43,612 nucleotides of DNA, from assembly GCA_946887045.1 (NCBI GenBank), contig CAMPKC010000038.1, positions 1-43,612 on the forward strand, in the 5' to 3' direction. The notes below the pieces were generated by a model. The model made no database searches and was not told the origin of the DNA. It was given only the letters and a program-made list of their open reading frames with translations. This DNA comes from an uncultured Sphingobacteriaceae bacterium (GTDB lineage: Bacteria; Bacteroidota; Bacteroidia; Sphingobacteriales; Sphingobacteriaceae). The translations under genes were made by a program, and so were the position numbers. This document shows, one piece after another, positions 9,011 to 17,965 of this stretch. Each line of letters starts with the position of its first letter. Positions within the stretch are counted from its first letter, which is position 1.

Positions 9011-10633
9011 TTAGAAAATATACTTTGTACTTAAGAAATTTGAATTCTCATCACTTATAATTTCATTAATTAAGTGCTTGTTATTTTCGTTCAGCTTCGT
9101 AGCTACTAAAGACCGAATTGAGAATGAACGTAGCGCATCCACCACCGACAATGTCCCTTCGGCGCTGTCTTTTCTTCCTGTAAAAGGAAAAACATCAGGT
9201 CCGCGCTGGCACTGGCAGTTTATGTTTACACGACTTACCTGATTTACTAATGGATCAATTAAAGAAGCCACTTCATTTGCATCGTTACTAAACACACTCA
9301 CCTGCTGACCATGAGTAGATTCAATAAGATATTGAATCGGCTCTTCCAGATCGTCAAATGCAATTACAGGTATCACCGGACCGAATTGTTCTTCGCGATA
9401 CAATTTCATGTCTTTATTTACCGGATAAACAATGGCAGGGTACACGAATGACTCGCTTGTTGCACCGCCGTTTTCATTCACCACACGAGCACCGTTTGCA
9501 ACTGCATCATCAATGCACTCTTTAAGATAGGCTGGTTTATGAGGCTCCGGAAGTGGAGTTAAAGCAACACCCTTCTCCCATGGCATACCGAATTTCAACT
9601 TTTCCACTTCTGTAGTTAGCTGACTTAAAAACTCATCTACAATATCTTTATGAACAAATATGATTTTAAGAGCCGTACAGCGCTGACCGTTGAATGATAA
9701 TGATCCAAGAACGGTTTCACCCACGGCTAATTTAATGTCTGCGTTTTGGGTGACAATGGCTGCATTCTTAGCGTCCAAACCTAAAATTGCCCGCAATCTG
9801 TTTACTTTAGGGTGCATCTTTTTCAATTCATCCGCCACCTTGCTGGATCCGATTAACGTTAACACATTAATTTTCCCCGACTGCATTAATACCGGAACAA
9901 TATTATGCCCCCGACCATAAATGGTGTTTACTACACCTTTCGGGAAGCATTCTTTAAATGCCTCAAGTAATGGATAAAATAATAAGGTTCCATGCTTAGG
10001 TGGTTTAAACATGATTGTATTACCCATAATAAGGGCCGGTATTAAAGTAGTAAAGGTTTCATTTAAAGGATAATTGAAAGGCCCCATACATAACACGACT
10101 CCTAGAGGAGAGCGTCGAACCTGAGCAACGATACCTTGCTCGATCTGAAAGCGTGATGAATCACGATCGATGTCCTTTAAAGCGTCTATGGTAGCATAAA
10201 TATATTCTACCGTGCGATCAAACTCTTTAATAGAATCGGCATACGACTTACCGATCTCCCACATAATAAGTTTAACAACAATATCCTTCTGGGCGATCAT
10301 TTTATGAGTAAAATTTTCGACACAGCTTATTCTTTCCTGCACTCCCATAGTTGGCCATTCGCCGCGGCCGTTATTATAGGCTGCAACAGCCGCGTCCAGC
10401 GAGTCGATTGCTTCCTTTTGAGAACACACGGGATAAGTACCAATAAGCTTTCGCTTTAATCCTTCAGGTGTTTGTACGCACACGGGCGAGTAAACAGCAT
10501 GAACATCACCATCCCAGGCTTTCATTTCGCCATTGCTCAAAAACTCTCTTTGATGCACTTCCTCAATAAGAAATTCTTGCGGAATCTGATTTTCTGCGAC
10601 GAAAATTGATTCTAAGTTTAAAGTAGTTTCCAA
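9011..10633 (-). CDS. GapN-like NADP-dependent aldehyde dehydrogenase (probable non-phosphorylating glyceraldehyde-3-phosphate dehydrogenase)
   Basis: An aldehyde dehydrogenase superfamily protein of 540 residues. It shows the Rossmann motif MGPFNYPLNE near residue 187 and the catalytic cysteine Cys319 in FNGQRCTALK, the SGQRCTA-type motif typical of GapN. A GapN would oxidise glyceraldehyde 3-phosphate from KDPG cleavage to 3-phosphoglycerate with NADPH formation, which fits the neighbouring KDPG aldolase and KDG kinase. Oddly, the usual LELGGK motif with the general-base glutamate reads LGLDAKN here, putting Gly285 at the Glu position. The start is TTG at 10633; an in-frame TAA lies two codons upstream and the next ATG is at residue 37, inside conserved sequence. 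The alternative is another semialdehyde dehydrogenase of uronate catabolism. Family assignment is firm and the substrate is inferred. Confidence 0.78.
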   Translation of the reverse strand: METTLNLESIFVAENQIPQEFLIEEVHQREFLSNGEMKAWDGDVHAVYSPVCVQTPEGLKRKLIGTYPVCSQKEAIDSLDAAVAAYNNGRGEWPTMGVQERISCVENFTHKMIAQKDIVVKLIMWEIGKSYADSIKEFDRTVEYIYATIDALKDIDRDSSRFQIEQGIVAQVRRSPLGVVLCMGPFNYPLNETFTTLIPALIMGNTIMFKPPKHGTLLFYPLLEAFKECFPKGVVNTIYGRGHNIVPVLMQSGKINVLTLIGSSKVADELKKMHPKVNRLRAILGLDAKNAAIVTQNADIKLAVGETVLGSLSFNGQRCTALKIIFVHKDIVDEFLSQLTTEVEKLKFGMPWEKGVALTPLPEPHKPAYLKECIDDAVANGARVVNENGGATSESFVYPAIVYPVNKDMKLYREEQFGPVIPVIAFDDLEEPIQYLIESTHGQQVSVFSNDANEVASLIDPLVNQVSRVNINCQCQRGPDVFPFTGRKDSAEGTLSVVDALRSFSIRSLVATKLNENNKHLINEIISDENSNFLSTKYIF

Positions 10634-10657
10634 AATTTATTTGTTTTAATAAATCCA

Positions 10658-10676
10658 GCTTGCCAAACCGGCAAGC
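10658..10676. repeat. Short perfect inverted repeat upstream of the aldehyde dehydrogenase
   Basis: GCTTGCC (10658-10664) and GGCAAGC (10670-10676) form a 7-bp inverted repeat with a 5-bp spacer, 25 bp upstream of the TTG start. It could be an operator or a leader hairpin. No T-run follows on the minus strand. Confidence 0.4.
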
Positions 10677-10843
10677 CAATAATACAGTTTAACACTTATA
10701 ATACTGCTCCACCTTCAATTTTAAAAAGGTCAACAAACATACAATTTTGAACTAAAGCTTCGATGTTGCCAAAAAGCATCCTTATGTCAAAATTGTTACC
10801 AGGTCAAAAGCCTTATATCAAATAAGCGACGATTACAAATAAA

Positions 10844-10872
10844 AAGGCCGTTTCATGTTTTGAAACGGCCTT
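10844..10872 (-). terminator. Rho-independent terminator of the MFS transporter gene
   Basis: A perfect 12-bp stem AAGGCCGTTTCA / TGAAACGGCCTT with a TGTTT loop, followed on the minus strand by further T residues. It starts 26 bp after the stop codon at 10898 and ends the aldolase-transporter unit. Confidence 0.9.
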
Positions 10873-10897
10873 ATAACTGTAATAGACTTACGTCTGT

Positions 10898-12283
10898 TTA
10901 AATTTCTACTGCTTTCATTCTCGGAACAAGTGCCTTCATTACCGCCCAGGCGATAACATAAGCAACTGCACAAATAGCAAACATAATAGTATATCCTGTC
11001 TGAAGGTCTCCTAAAGCCTCATACTTGTCGAAAATGTAACCACCTAATTTGGTCATTGCAACCCCGCCAAGACCGCCGGCCATACCGCCAATACCTGTAA
11101 CCGAAGCAACGCTCTTTTTCGGGAACATATCAGATACGGTTGTGAAAATATTAGCCGACCAGGCCTGGTGCGCCGAAGCGCCGATTCCGATCAAAATTAC
11201 AGGAAACCAAAAACTGATATGTCCAAGTGGCTGCGCCGCTAAAACAACTAAAGGAATTAAAGCTATAACAAACATCGCCCTCATCCGTCCATCGTAGGGT
11301 TTATATCCCTTATTAATGAAATATGTTGGGAAATAGCCACCGCCAATACTACCAACCATAGTCATGCTATAGAGAACGGCAATCGGCAGCATAATGTCAG
11401 TCCCAACCATCCCATATTGAGCTTTCAAATAAGCAGGAAGCCAGAACAAGAAAAACCACCAAACACCGTCGGTCATGAACTTACCAAATGCGAACGACCA
11501 TGTTTGTTTAAAGCCAAGAAGCCTGAACCAGGAAACTTTTTCTGCCGCTTCTGTAGAATCAGATTCCAATACAGGCTCTACATCACTATGAATATAGTCG
11601 TACTCCGCTTTACTTAAACGTTTTTGCTTTGATGGAATTTCATAAAACATGAACCAGAAAATCAACCATATAAAGCCAATTGCCCCAATAATCCAGAAAG
11701 TAAACTCCCATCCCCAGTGCGAAGCAATCCATGGAACTGTTAGCGGTGCAAGGATAGCACCCACGTTTGAACCAGAATTAAAGATCCCGGTAGCAAATGA
11801 ACGCTCTTTTTTAGGAAAGTACTCAGCAGTGGTCTTAATCGCTGCAGGGAAGTTACCCGATTCACCGAATCCTAATACGGCCCTTGCAATTATGAATCCG
11901 AGAACTGATACAGACACTGTCGAGAATCCAAGTAAAGCTGCTAACGGAGTAAATAAGGTTCCGATATTTACGGCATATGCATGTAAAATCGCACCTACCG
12001 ACCATATGATCAAAGCCAGGGCGAAACCCCACTTTGTACCTACGCGGTCGATTAACCTGCCGGCAAAAAGCATAGAAATAGCATAAACAAACTGGAAGGC
12101 TGCCGCGATATTGGCATAATCGCTGTTTGACCAGCCAAACTCTTCGGCCAGCAAAGGCTGCAGCAAGCTTAAAACCTGTCTGTCTAAATAATTAATAGTA
12201 GTTGCGAAAAATAACATGGCGCATATCGTCCATCTGTATTTTCCTATTTTTTCGAGGTTCATTATTGGGGCTGTTGTGATCAT
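10898..12283 (-). CDS. exuT: MFS hexuronate transporter (ExuT-like, anion:cation symporter family)
   Basis: This 461-residue inner-membrane porter is predicted to take up galacturonate or glucuronate with a proton. It has about 12 hydrophobic segments, beginning with RWTICAMLFFATTINYLDRQ, the N-terminal signature of the hexuronate/ACS branch of the MFS. The cytoplasmic loop motif GRLIDRVGTKWG lies between helices 2 and 3, and helix 4 carries RAVLGFGESGNFPAA. The chosen ATG at 12283 overlaps the stop codon of the KDPG aldolase gene as ATGA, implying translational coupling. A TTG six bases further upstream and an ATG at 12262 (before NLEKIGKYRW) are alternatives. The pairing with the aldolase supports a uronate substrate rather than another organic anion. 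Confidence 0.85.
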   Translation of the reverse strand: MITTAPIMNLEKIGKYRWTICAMLFFATTINYLDRQVLSLLQPLLAEEFGWSNSDYANIAAAFQFVYAISMLFAGRLIDRVGTKWGFALALIIWSVGAILHAYAVNIGTLFTPLAALLGFSTVSVSVLGFIIARAVLGFGESGNFPAAIKTTAEYFPKKERSFATGIFNSGSNVGAILAPLTVPWIASHWGWEFTFWIIGAIGFIWLIFWFMFYEIPSKQKRLSKAEYDYIHSDVEPVLESDSTEAAEKVSWFRLLGFKQTWSFAFGKFMTDGVWWFFLFWLPAYLKAQYGMVGTDIMLPIAVLYSMTMVGSIGGGYFPTYFINKGYKPYDGRMRAMFVIALIPLVVLAAQPLGHISFWFPVILIGIGASAHQAWSANIFTTVSDMFPKKSVASVTGIGGMAGGLGGVAMTKLGGYIFDKYEALGDLQTGYTIMFAICAVAYVIAWAVMKALVPRMKAVEI

Positions 12284-12939
12284 CTGCAAGATTTAACTAG
12301 TTCTAAAACTTTAATAGTATTTTCAGTCAGCAAGTCATACTGGCGGTTATCCATAACGTCTTTGCTAACTAGATTACTTCCCATACCAACGGCACAAACG
12401 CCTGCTTTAAACCATCCGGAAATGTTTTCTTTTGTTGTATCAACACCTCCAGTAGGCATAAATAGCAAATCAGGAAATAATGCTTTAATTCCCGAAAGGA
12501 AAGACGGACCTAAAATATTACCGGGAAATAACTTAACAAACTTTGCTCCTAATTTCTCCGCTCTGATTATTTCAGTCGGCGTCATGCATCCGGGCACCCA
12601 AAGCATATTGTTTTTATCCGCTACTTCGGCTGCATCTTCAACTAAACCCGGGCTAATTATATAATCAGCGCCAGCATCAATAAAAGCCTGGGCAGAAGCT
12701 GCATCTTTGATTGTACCAACTCCCAGATACATACCTTTTAATTCTGTCTCGCACACTTTCTTCATTTCCCGAAAGTTATTCAATGCTGCTTCGCCACGGT
12801 TAGTGTATTCTACAGTCTTTATACCAGCTTTATATAAGGCTCTTAACAGGTCGATACTTACCTGCGTATCTTTATTAAAATACAATGGAAGGACACCTTG
12901 TTCAGGGATCAATTTCAATAGTTCAGCTTTCTTATCCAT
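12280..12939 (-). CDS. eda: 2-dehydro-3-deoxyphosphogluconate (KDPG) aldolase
   Basis: A 219-residue class I aldolase that splits 2-keto-3-deoxy-6-phosphogluconate into pyruvate and glyceraldehyde 3-phosphate in the cytoplasm. The Schiff-base lysine is Lys136 in KFVKLFPGN. The early TVEYTNRGE segment carries the family glutamate and arginine. GVGTI, GCMTPTEI and the C-terminal PTGGVD phosphate-binding loop are all present, and the length is normal for the family. It is the first gene of a two-gene unit with the uronate transporter and is divergent from KDG kinase, which makes its substrate. The 230-bp divergent region between them contains an operator candidate at 13045-13060. Confidence 0.93.
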   Translation of the reverse strand: MDKKAELLKLIPEQGVLPLYFNKDTQVSIDLLRALYKAGIKTVEYTNRGEAALNNFREMKKVCETELKGMYLGVGTIKDAASAQAFIDAGADYIISPGLVEDAAEVADKNNMLWVPGCMTPTEIIRAEKLGAKFVKLFPGNILGPSFLSGIKALFPDLLFMPTGGVDTTKENISGWFKAGVCAVGMGSNLVSKDVMDNRQYDLLTENTIKVLELVKSCR

Positions 12940-13044
12940 GTTAGAAAAATAGGTTCTAATTATTTTAATTTATATAATTCTGGCTAAATTAGAAATTATA
13001 CGGTAAAAACCAGCAGATTGAATTTACAGCTCCGGTAATTTTTT

Positions 13045-13060
13045 ACGCAATCGTTCCCGG
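13045..13060 (+). promoter_or_regulatory. Pectin-regulon operator candidate, site A
   Basis: ACGCAATCGTTCCCGG is identical over 16 bases to 34957-34972 and closely matches 27042-27057 and both arms at 37025-37060. It is in the divergent promoter region of KDPG aldolase and KDG kinase. The CGCAAnCG core resembles operators of LacI-family regulators such as the PurR box, so a LacI-type regulator is one possibility. None is encoded in the window. Confidence 0.6.
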
Positions 13061-13112
13061 TGATTTTTAATGTTTTTCTTAGTGTAAAATTACTTACTAT
13101 CTAACTTTAATG

Positions 13113-13120
13113 TATTTTTG
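13113..13120 (+). promoter_or_regulatory. Candidate -7 box for KDG kinase
   Basis: TATTTTTG fits the Bacteroidota housekeeping -7 consensus TAnnTTTG and lies 49 bp upstream of the start codon. I see no good TTTG -33 element at the usual spacing, which would suit a promoter that needs an activator. Confidence 0.4.
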
Positions 13121-13169
13121 CCCATCAAAACAAAAATTATCAATCTTCTTTAAAGTATAATAATACACT

Positions 13170-14195
13170 ATGTCAAAAAAAGTAGTTACCCTGGGAGAAA
13201 TCATGTTGCGCTTGTCAACTCCGGGATTTGAGCGTTTTGTTCAGAGCGATAGCTTTGATGTAACTTATGGTGGTGGCGAAGCAAACGTTGCTGCTGCTGT
13301 AACAAATTATGGACTAAATGGCGTTTTTGTTTCTAAGGTTCCTGATAATGCCATCGGACAATCAGCAATTAATCACCTTCGTCGTTATGGTGTAGATACA
13401 CAATATGTGGCGAGAGGTGGAAAACGATTAGGGATTTACTTCCTTGAAACTGGTGCTTCTGCCAGAGCTTCTCAGGTTATTTATGACCGTGCCGACGCAG
13501 CGATCGCCGAAGTAGATGCCTCTGAATTTAATTGGGATGCTATTTTCGAGGGCGCAGACTGGTTCCACACAACAGGTATCACTCCGGCTTTAAGCGACAG
13601 AGCTGCTGAATTAACTTTAGCTGCGTTAAAAGCTGCAAAAGCAAAAGGAATTACTACCAGTATTGACCTTAACTACCGTAAAAAACTTTGGAGCAAAGAA
13701 AAAGCTCAAAAAGTTATGACTGAACTTTGCCAGTATGTTGACGTTTGTATCGGTAACGAAGAAGATGCTGAAACTACTTTAGGATTTAAAAGCGCTGGTA
13801 CCGACATCACAAAAGGTGAATTAAACCTTGACGGGTACAAAGATGTTTTTCAACAAATGAAAGCGAAGTTTAACTTTAAATATATAGCGTCAACTTTACG
13901 CGAAAGCCATAGTGCATCTGATAACGGATGGTCTGCTTTGGTGTATGACGGAAACGAATTCTATCACAGTAAGCAGTACGAGGTTCGTATTGTTGACCGT
14001 GTTGGTTCAGGCGACTCATTCGCTTCTGGTTTCATTTATGGTTTAGTTACAGGTTTGCCAATGGGCGAAGCAGCTGAATTTGGTGTTGCTGCTTCTGCGT
14101 TGAAACACACAATTCCTGGCGACTTAAATCATGCTACACTTTCTGAAGTTTCGACCTTGATGAAAGGTGATGCTTCCGGACGGGTTCAAAGATAA
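13170..14195 (+). CDS. kdgK: 2-dehydro-3-deoxygluconokinase (KDG kinase), PfkB family
   Basis: A 341-residue cytoplasmic ribokinase/PfkB-family kinase that phosphorylates KDG to KDPG, the step where the galacturonate and unsaturated-uronate branches meet. It opens with VVTLGEIMLRLSTPG and the substrate-binding YGGGEANVA motif. The anion-hole and catalytic signature DRVGSGDSFASG has Asp282 as the catalytic base. SIDLNYRKKLW is also shared by KDG kinases. The gene is monocistronic, bounded by a divergent regulatory region and a strong terminator at 14229-14265. A paralogue with the same key motifs lies at 17966-18976. This copy is better supported as the true KDG kinase because it faces the aldolase gene. 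Confidence 0.9.
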   Translation: MSKKVVTLGEIMLRLSTPGFERFVQSDSFDVTYGGGEANVAAAVTNYGLNGVFVSKVPDNAIGQSAINHLRRYGVDTQYVARGGKRLGIYFLETGASARASQVIYDRADAAIAEVDASEFNWDAIFEGADWFHTTGITPALSDRAAELTLAALKAAKAKGITTSIDLNYRKKLWSKEKAQKVMTELCQYVDVCIGNEEDAETTLGFKSAGTDITKGELNLDGYKDVFQQMKAKFNFKYIASTLRESHSASDNGWSALVYDGNEFYHSKQYEVRIVDRVGSGDSFASGFIYGLVTGLPMGEAAEFGVAASALKHTIPGDLNHATLSEVSTLMKGDASGRVQR

Positions 14196-14228
14196 TACCC
14201 TGCCCTTGTAGGGAGAATATAAAAATGT

Positions 14229-14265
14229 ATCCGTCTTGCTATATTAGCGGGACGGATTTTTTTTA
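14229..14265 (+). terminator. Rho-independent terminator of kdgK
   Basis: ATCCGTCTTGCTA (14229-14241) pairs with TAGCGGGACGGAT (14245-14257) through 13 positions including two G-U pairs. An eight-T run follows on the plus strand. Confidence 0.9.
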
Positions 14266-14286
14266 ACCAATTAAATTATTAACAAA

Positions 14287-14736
14287 ATGATTATAGATTC
14301 TTTAGAGAACGCTGATAAATATAACAGTCTGCACCCACTTTTTGCACCTGCATTTGAGTGGCTAAAAAGCCAGAACCTGGATGCCCTTGAAGACGGAACT
14401 TATCAAATTCAAGATGGACTAAAAGCAATCATGAGTGCAAAGGGCGGCAAAACCGTAGCCGAATCACTTGAAAAATTTGAGTGTCACCAAAAAGCGATTG
14501 ATATTCAACTTTGCATAAGCGGCACAGAGACTATTGGTTGGAAACCTATTTCAAAATGCCAAAACTTCAAAGCAGAATACAATCCTGAAAAGGATGTTAC
14601 TTTCTACAACGAAACTCCGGATATGTATTTTCAGTTGACGGACAATCAATTTGGAATTTTCTTCCCGGAAGACGTGCATGCGCCGATGATTGGTGAGGGG
14701 GTAATTAAGAAAATAGTGGTGAAGGTTAAGATATAA
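14287..14736 (+). CDS. YhcH/YjgK/YiaL-family cupin protein
   Basis: This 149-residue cytoplasmic protein matches the YhcH/YjgK/YiaL family (also the EbgC-like beta subunit family), a single-domain cupin found beside sugar-acid and sialic-acid catabolic genes. Visible family features are the acidic and His-bearing strand FECHQKAIDIQL, the ISGTETIGW strand and the C-terminal metal-site segment FPEDVHAPMIG. Its exact reaction is not established for most members; an aldose anomerase or isomerase role is usually proposed. It follows kdgK on the same strand but behind a strong terminator, so it is probably transcribed separately or by read-through. In this setting it may act on a keto-uronate or its anomers. 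Confidence 0.8.
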   Translation: MIIDSLENADKYNSLHPLFAPAFEWLKSQNLDALEDGTYQIQDGLKAIMSAKGGKTVAESLEKFECHQKAIDIQLCISGTETIGWKPISKCQNFKAEYNPEKDVTFYNETPDMYFQLTDNQFGIFFPEDVHAPMIGEGVIKKIVVKVKI

Positions 14737-14751
14737 AACACCCTGTATCCT

Positions 14752-14792
14752 AAATGTAAAAAGGAGCGCTTTTCGGCACTCCTTTTACATTT
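14752..14792. terminator. Bidirectional terminator between the YhcH-like gene and uxaA
   Basis: AAATGTAAAAAGGAG (14752-14766) pairs with CTCCTTTTACATTT (14779-14792) with one extra A, across a 12-nt loop. A/T-rich arms on both sides and the position between two convergent stop codons (14736 and 14809) fit a shared terminator. Confidence 0.85.
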
Positions 14793-14808
14793 CAATAGAT
14801 CTTTTCTT

Positions 14809-16299
14809 TTATAGTGTCACCCCAGTCTTAAAGATCGCGATTTCACGGAAACCGTTTTTCTCATGATGCGCCTTTTCGCCATTGGCAACCCTTAAAATTT
14901 TATCTACAAATTCTTCCAAAGCTTCATCAAAGGTTTTATCCTCAGCTAAAGGTCCGGCATTGTAATCAATCCAATGAGGTTTCTTGGTGGCTAATTCAGT
15001 ATTTGTGGCAATTTTCAAAGTTGGGATAAAGCTACCAAATGGTGTTCCCCGACCGGTCGTAAATAACACAATATGACATCCTGAGGCGCCTAATGCTGTT
15101 GTAGCAACAAGGTCGTTACCCGGAGAAGAAAGAAGGTTTAAACCTTTTTTGTGTAGTCTCTCTCCGTATTTCAACACGTCAACTACGTTCGCAATACCAC
15201 CTTTTTGAGTACAGCCTAAAGATTTATCCTCTAAGGTTGAAATACCACCCGCTTTATTTCCCGGTGAAGGATTCTCGTAAATCGGTTGTTTCTGATCGAT
15301 GAAATATTGTTTAAAGTCGTTGATCAGGTGAACGGTTTTTTCAAACACTTCAGGATTAACGCAACGATCCATCAAAATCTGCTCTGCACCAAACATCTCC
15401 GGAACCTCTGTCAAAATAGTTGTTCCACCCTGGCTAATTAACCAATCAGAAAAATAACCAACCAAAGGATTCGCTGTGATACCTGATAAACCATCAGATC
15501 CACCGCATTTCAATCCTACTCGCAATTCAGAAACCGGAATAGGTTCGCGTTTATCTTTGCGGATCTCTTCATAGATCTCTTTTAAGAGAGCTTTAGAATC
15601 TTCAACTTCATCTGAGGTACTCTGGCTCGAAAGGAACTTGATCCGGCTCTTGTCGAAATCACCTAACGATGCCATAAACTCGTCGATCTTGTTGTTTTCA
15701 CATCCTAATCCCAAAACTAAAACACCACCTGCATTTGGATGCAACGCGATATCTCCAAGAATTAAACGGGTGCTCTCATGATCATCACCCAATTGAGAAC
15801 ATCCGTAGCTATGTTTAAATACTTCAATTCCGTCAATATCTGTCGGGTTTTCTTCTGCTTTAAACTCGCGGATAATCTGCTCTGCAATTCCGTTTACACA
15901 ACCAACTGTTGGAACAATCCAAATCTCATTACGGATACCCACATCTCCGTTTTTGCGACGGAAACCATTGAACGTTAGGTTGCGGTTTGGATGAGGAAGT
16001 TCATCCAGCAAGCTCGGATTGTAAGAGTAATCAAATACGTCCTTAAGGTTAGTTTTTACATTTTGAACGTGAACATGCTCTCCAAGTTTGATATCTGCAA
16101 TTGCATGACCGATTGGATAGCCGTATTTGATAATATCGGTTCCGCTTGGTATTTCGTCGATCGCGATTTTATGCCCCTTCTCAATATCGTTAAGAACAAT
16201 TACGCGTTTTCCATCAACCTCAATTACATCTCCCACACTGAAATCTTTCAATGCTATGATCACATTATCCCTGGAATGTATTTTAATAAACTCTTTCAT
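14809..16299 (-). CDS. uxaA: Altronate dehydratase
   Basis: A 496-residue cytoplasmic dehydratase that converts D-altronate to KDG, the last step of the galacturonate isomerase pathway. Length and sequence follow the enterobacterial UxaA closely. An N-terminal SAF domain (about 1-95) opens with IKIHSRDNV. The C-terminal D-galactarate dehydratase/altronate hydrolase domain has RRKNGDVGIRNE, the cysteine motif YGCSQLGDDH (Cys167), GLGCENN, CGGSDGLSGI, EVPEMFGAEQ, SPGNKAGG, GCTQKGG and the terminal FKTGVTL. It is the last gene of the minus-strand uronate group, 91 bp after uxaB and ending at a shared terminator. The 550-residue protein at 20495-22147 is a distinct paralogue, so this gene is the orthologous altronate dehydratase. 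Confidence 0.94.
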   Translation of the reverse strand: MKEFIKIHSRDNVIIALKDFSVGDVIEVDGKRVIVLNDIEKGHKIAIDEIPSGTDIIKYGYPIGHAIADIKLGEHVHVQNVKTNLKDVFDYSYNPSLLDELPHPNRNLTFNGFRRKNGDVGIRNEIWIVPTVGCVNGIAEQIIREFKAEENPTDIDGIEVFKHSYGCSQLGDDHESTRLILGDIALHPNAGGVLVLGLGCENNKIDEFMASLGDFDKSRIKFLSSQSTSDEVEDSKALLKEIYEEIRKDKREPIPVSELRVGLKCGGSDGLSGITANPLVGYFSDWLISQGGTTILTEVPEMFGAEQILMDRCVNPEVFEKTVHLINDFKQYFIDQKQPIYENPSPGNKAGGISTLEDKSLGCTQKGGIANVVDVLKYGERLHKKGLNLLSSPGNDLVATTALGASGCHIVLFTTGRGTPFGSFIPTLKIATNTELATKKPHWIDYNAGPLAEDKTFDEALEEFVDKILRVANGEKAHHEKNGFREIAIFKTGVTL

Positions 16300-16390
16300 G
16301 TATTATATATATTTCTTACGAACAGTAAATCAGCAATTTACCCTACAAAAGTAAGATAAATCAAATTGACTTAAGTTTTTAAAATGTTAA

Positions 16391-17836
16391 TTAAACAGTT
16401 TCAATTGCTTTTGCCATCCCGTTGTTTACGATGTTCGCTAAATGCTTCGTAACAGCTGAGGTTAAGCCTTCAACCTTGGTCAAATCCATCTTCCAGTTTT
16501 TCTCGAAAGACAAAACCTCTACCACCACAGCCTCTAAAGACTCGTCGCTGCCATCGTATTTAGACCAGGCATTTTTCAATAATTCTAAAAGAACGGCATC
16601 ATCGTTAAGAGAAATCGCTTCTTCGCCACGTTTACCTTTATAGAAAGCAATAGTTGCAGCTAATGAAAACGAAAGTTTTTGAGGAATAGCGCCTTTCCTA
16701 TTTTTATACTCTAAAAGTGATGGGAGTACCCGGGTTTCGAACTTAGACCATGAGTTTAACGAAATACTCATTAGTAAGTGTTTGATGTATGGATTTCTGA
16801 AACGATCAATCACATCATTCGCGAATTGCTCTAACTCTTCTTTAGGAAGGTCTAAAGTTGGAATTATCTCATCAAAAATAGCCTCTTTAATAAACTTACC
16901 TACAACCTCGTGCTCAACAGATTCTCTAACAGTATCTAAGCCATATAAATATGCCACCGGAACCAAAACAGTATGCGCGCCATTAAGTATCCTTACTTTA
17001 CGTGTACGATAAGGAGTCATGTCCTTCACATATTTAACATCAAGGCCAATTGAAGGGAATTGAAGCTCTTGCTGAAGCGATTCTGGCGCTTCGATTACCC
17101 ATAAGTGGAAATGTTCGGCCTCAACAACCTGTTTATCTTCATAGCCAAGTTCTTCAGTAATTTCAGAAATTCTCTCTCTTGGATAACCGGGAACGATACG
17201 ATCTACCAAAGTGTTGCTGAATGTACATGCAGTATTTAACCAGTTTACAAACTCTTCGTCAAAGCTCCATTTTGCAGCTAGCTGAAGAACGATGCGTTTA
17301 AGATTATCCGCATTTTTTTCGATTAACTCGCAAGGAATGATATGCACTCCTTTAGAAGCATCACCATTAAAAGTTTTGTAACGATGATTTAACCAAACCG
17401 CAAGCTTTGCTGGATACGAATTTGGTGGAGTAGCGGTCGGAACATCGTTTTCATCGTAAGCAATACCCGCTTCGGTAGTATTAGAGATGATGTAACGCAT
17501 TTCAGGATTTTCCGCAGTTTTCAAGTATGCGTCAAAATCTACGTAAGGATTTATTCCTCTGCTGATAATGTCGATAGTTTCATGCGTACTTTCAGGCTTG
17601 CCATTTTTTAAGCCCCGAAGGTAAAGTGTATACAAGCCGTCTTGCTCATTAAGCATGTTAACCATACCATTAGCGATTGGCTGAACTGCTACGACCGATC
17701 CATTAAACTTTCCGCTTTTGTTTAACTCGTTGAAAAACCAGTCAACAAATGCGCGAAGGAAATTACCTTCTCCAAACTGAAGGATTTTTTCAGGATACTC
17801 TTTGTATCCTGTGTAAGTGGTTTTATTTAGTTGCAT
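16391..17836 (-). CDS. uxaB: Tagaturonate reductase (altronate oxidoreductase)
   Basis: A 481-residue member of the long-chain mannitol dehydrogenase family that reduces D-tagaturonate to D-altronate with NADH in the cytoplasm. The N-terminal nucleotide-binding stretch is [16 protein letters not shown] (about residues 18-33). The middle shows ISNTTEAGI, which is family-typical, and the C-terminal catalytic region contains [20 protein letters not shown] and [20 protein letters not shown], with the conserved Lys-Asn-His arrangement of this family. The length is normal for UxaB. Position between uxaC/kinase and uxaA supports the assignment over fructuronate reductase (UxuB). Confidence 0.93.
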   Translation of the reverse strand: MQLNKTTYTGYKEYPEKILQFGEGNFLRAFVDWFFNELNKSGKFNGSVVAVQPIANGMVNMLNEQDGLYTLYLRGLKNGKPESTHETIDIISRGINPYVDFDAYLKTAENPEMRYIISNTTEAGIAYDENDVPTATPPNSYPAKLAVWLNHRYKTFNGDASKGVHIIPCELIEKNADNLKRIVLQLAAKWSFDEEFVNWLNTACTFSNTLVDRIVPGYPRERISEITEELGYEDKQVVEAEHFHLWVIEAPESLQQELQFPSIGLDVKYVKDMTPYRTRKVRILNGAHTVLVPVAYLYGLDTVRESVEHEVVGKFIKEAIFDEIIPTLDLPKEELEQFANDVIDRFRNPYIKHLLMSISLNSWSKFETRVLPSLLEYKNRKGAIPQKLSFSLAATIAFYKGKRGEEAISLNDDAVLLELLKNAWSKYDGSDESLEAVVVEVLSFEKNWKMDLTKVEGLTSAVTKHLANIVNNGMAKAIETV

Positions 17837-17931
17837 ATTTTAAAAAATTCAAAAATTTAAATTCAAAAGGTAAAAGGCCTAACAAAAAACCTTCACCTAC
17901 TTTGCGGATATACCTTGTAAGTCTTGGTTTC

Positions 17932-17951
17932 GGTTGGTGTCCCTACCAACC
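17932..17951. repeat. Short inverted repeat between the second kinase and uxaB
   Basis: GGTTGGT (17932-17938) and ACCAACC (17945-17951) form a 7-bp inverted repeat with a 6-bp spacer in the 129-bp gap upstream of uxaB. No T-run follows on the minus strand, so it looks more like an operator or mRNA processing hairpin than a terminator. Confidence 0.4.
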
Positions 17952-17965
17952 AGCATCAAATCACA

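Noticed and set aside
12280..12289. TTG at 12289 as the start of the transporter
   Set aside because: An ATG six bases downstream overlaps the aldolase stop as ATGA, a standard coupled start, so it was preferred.
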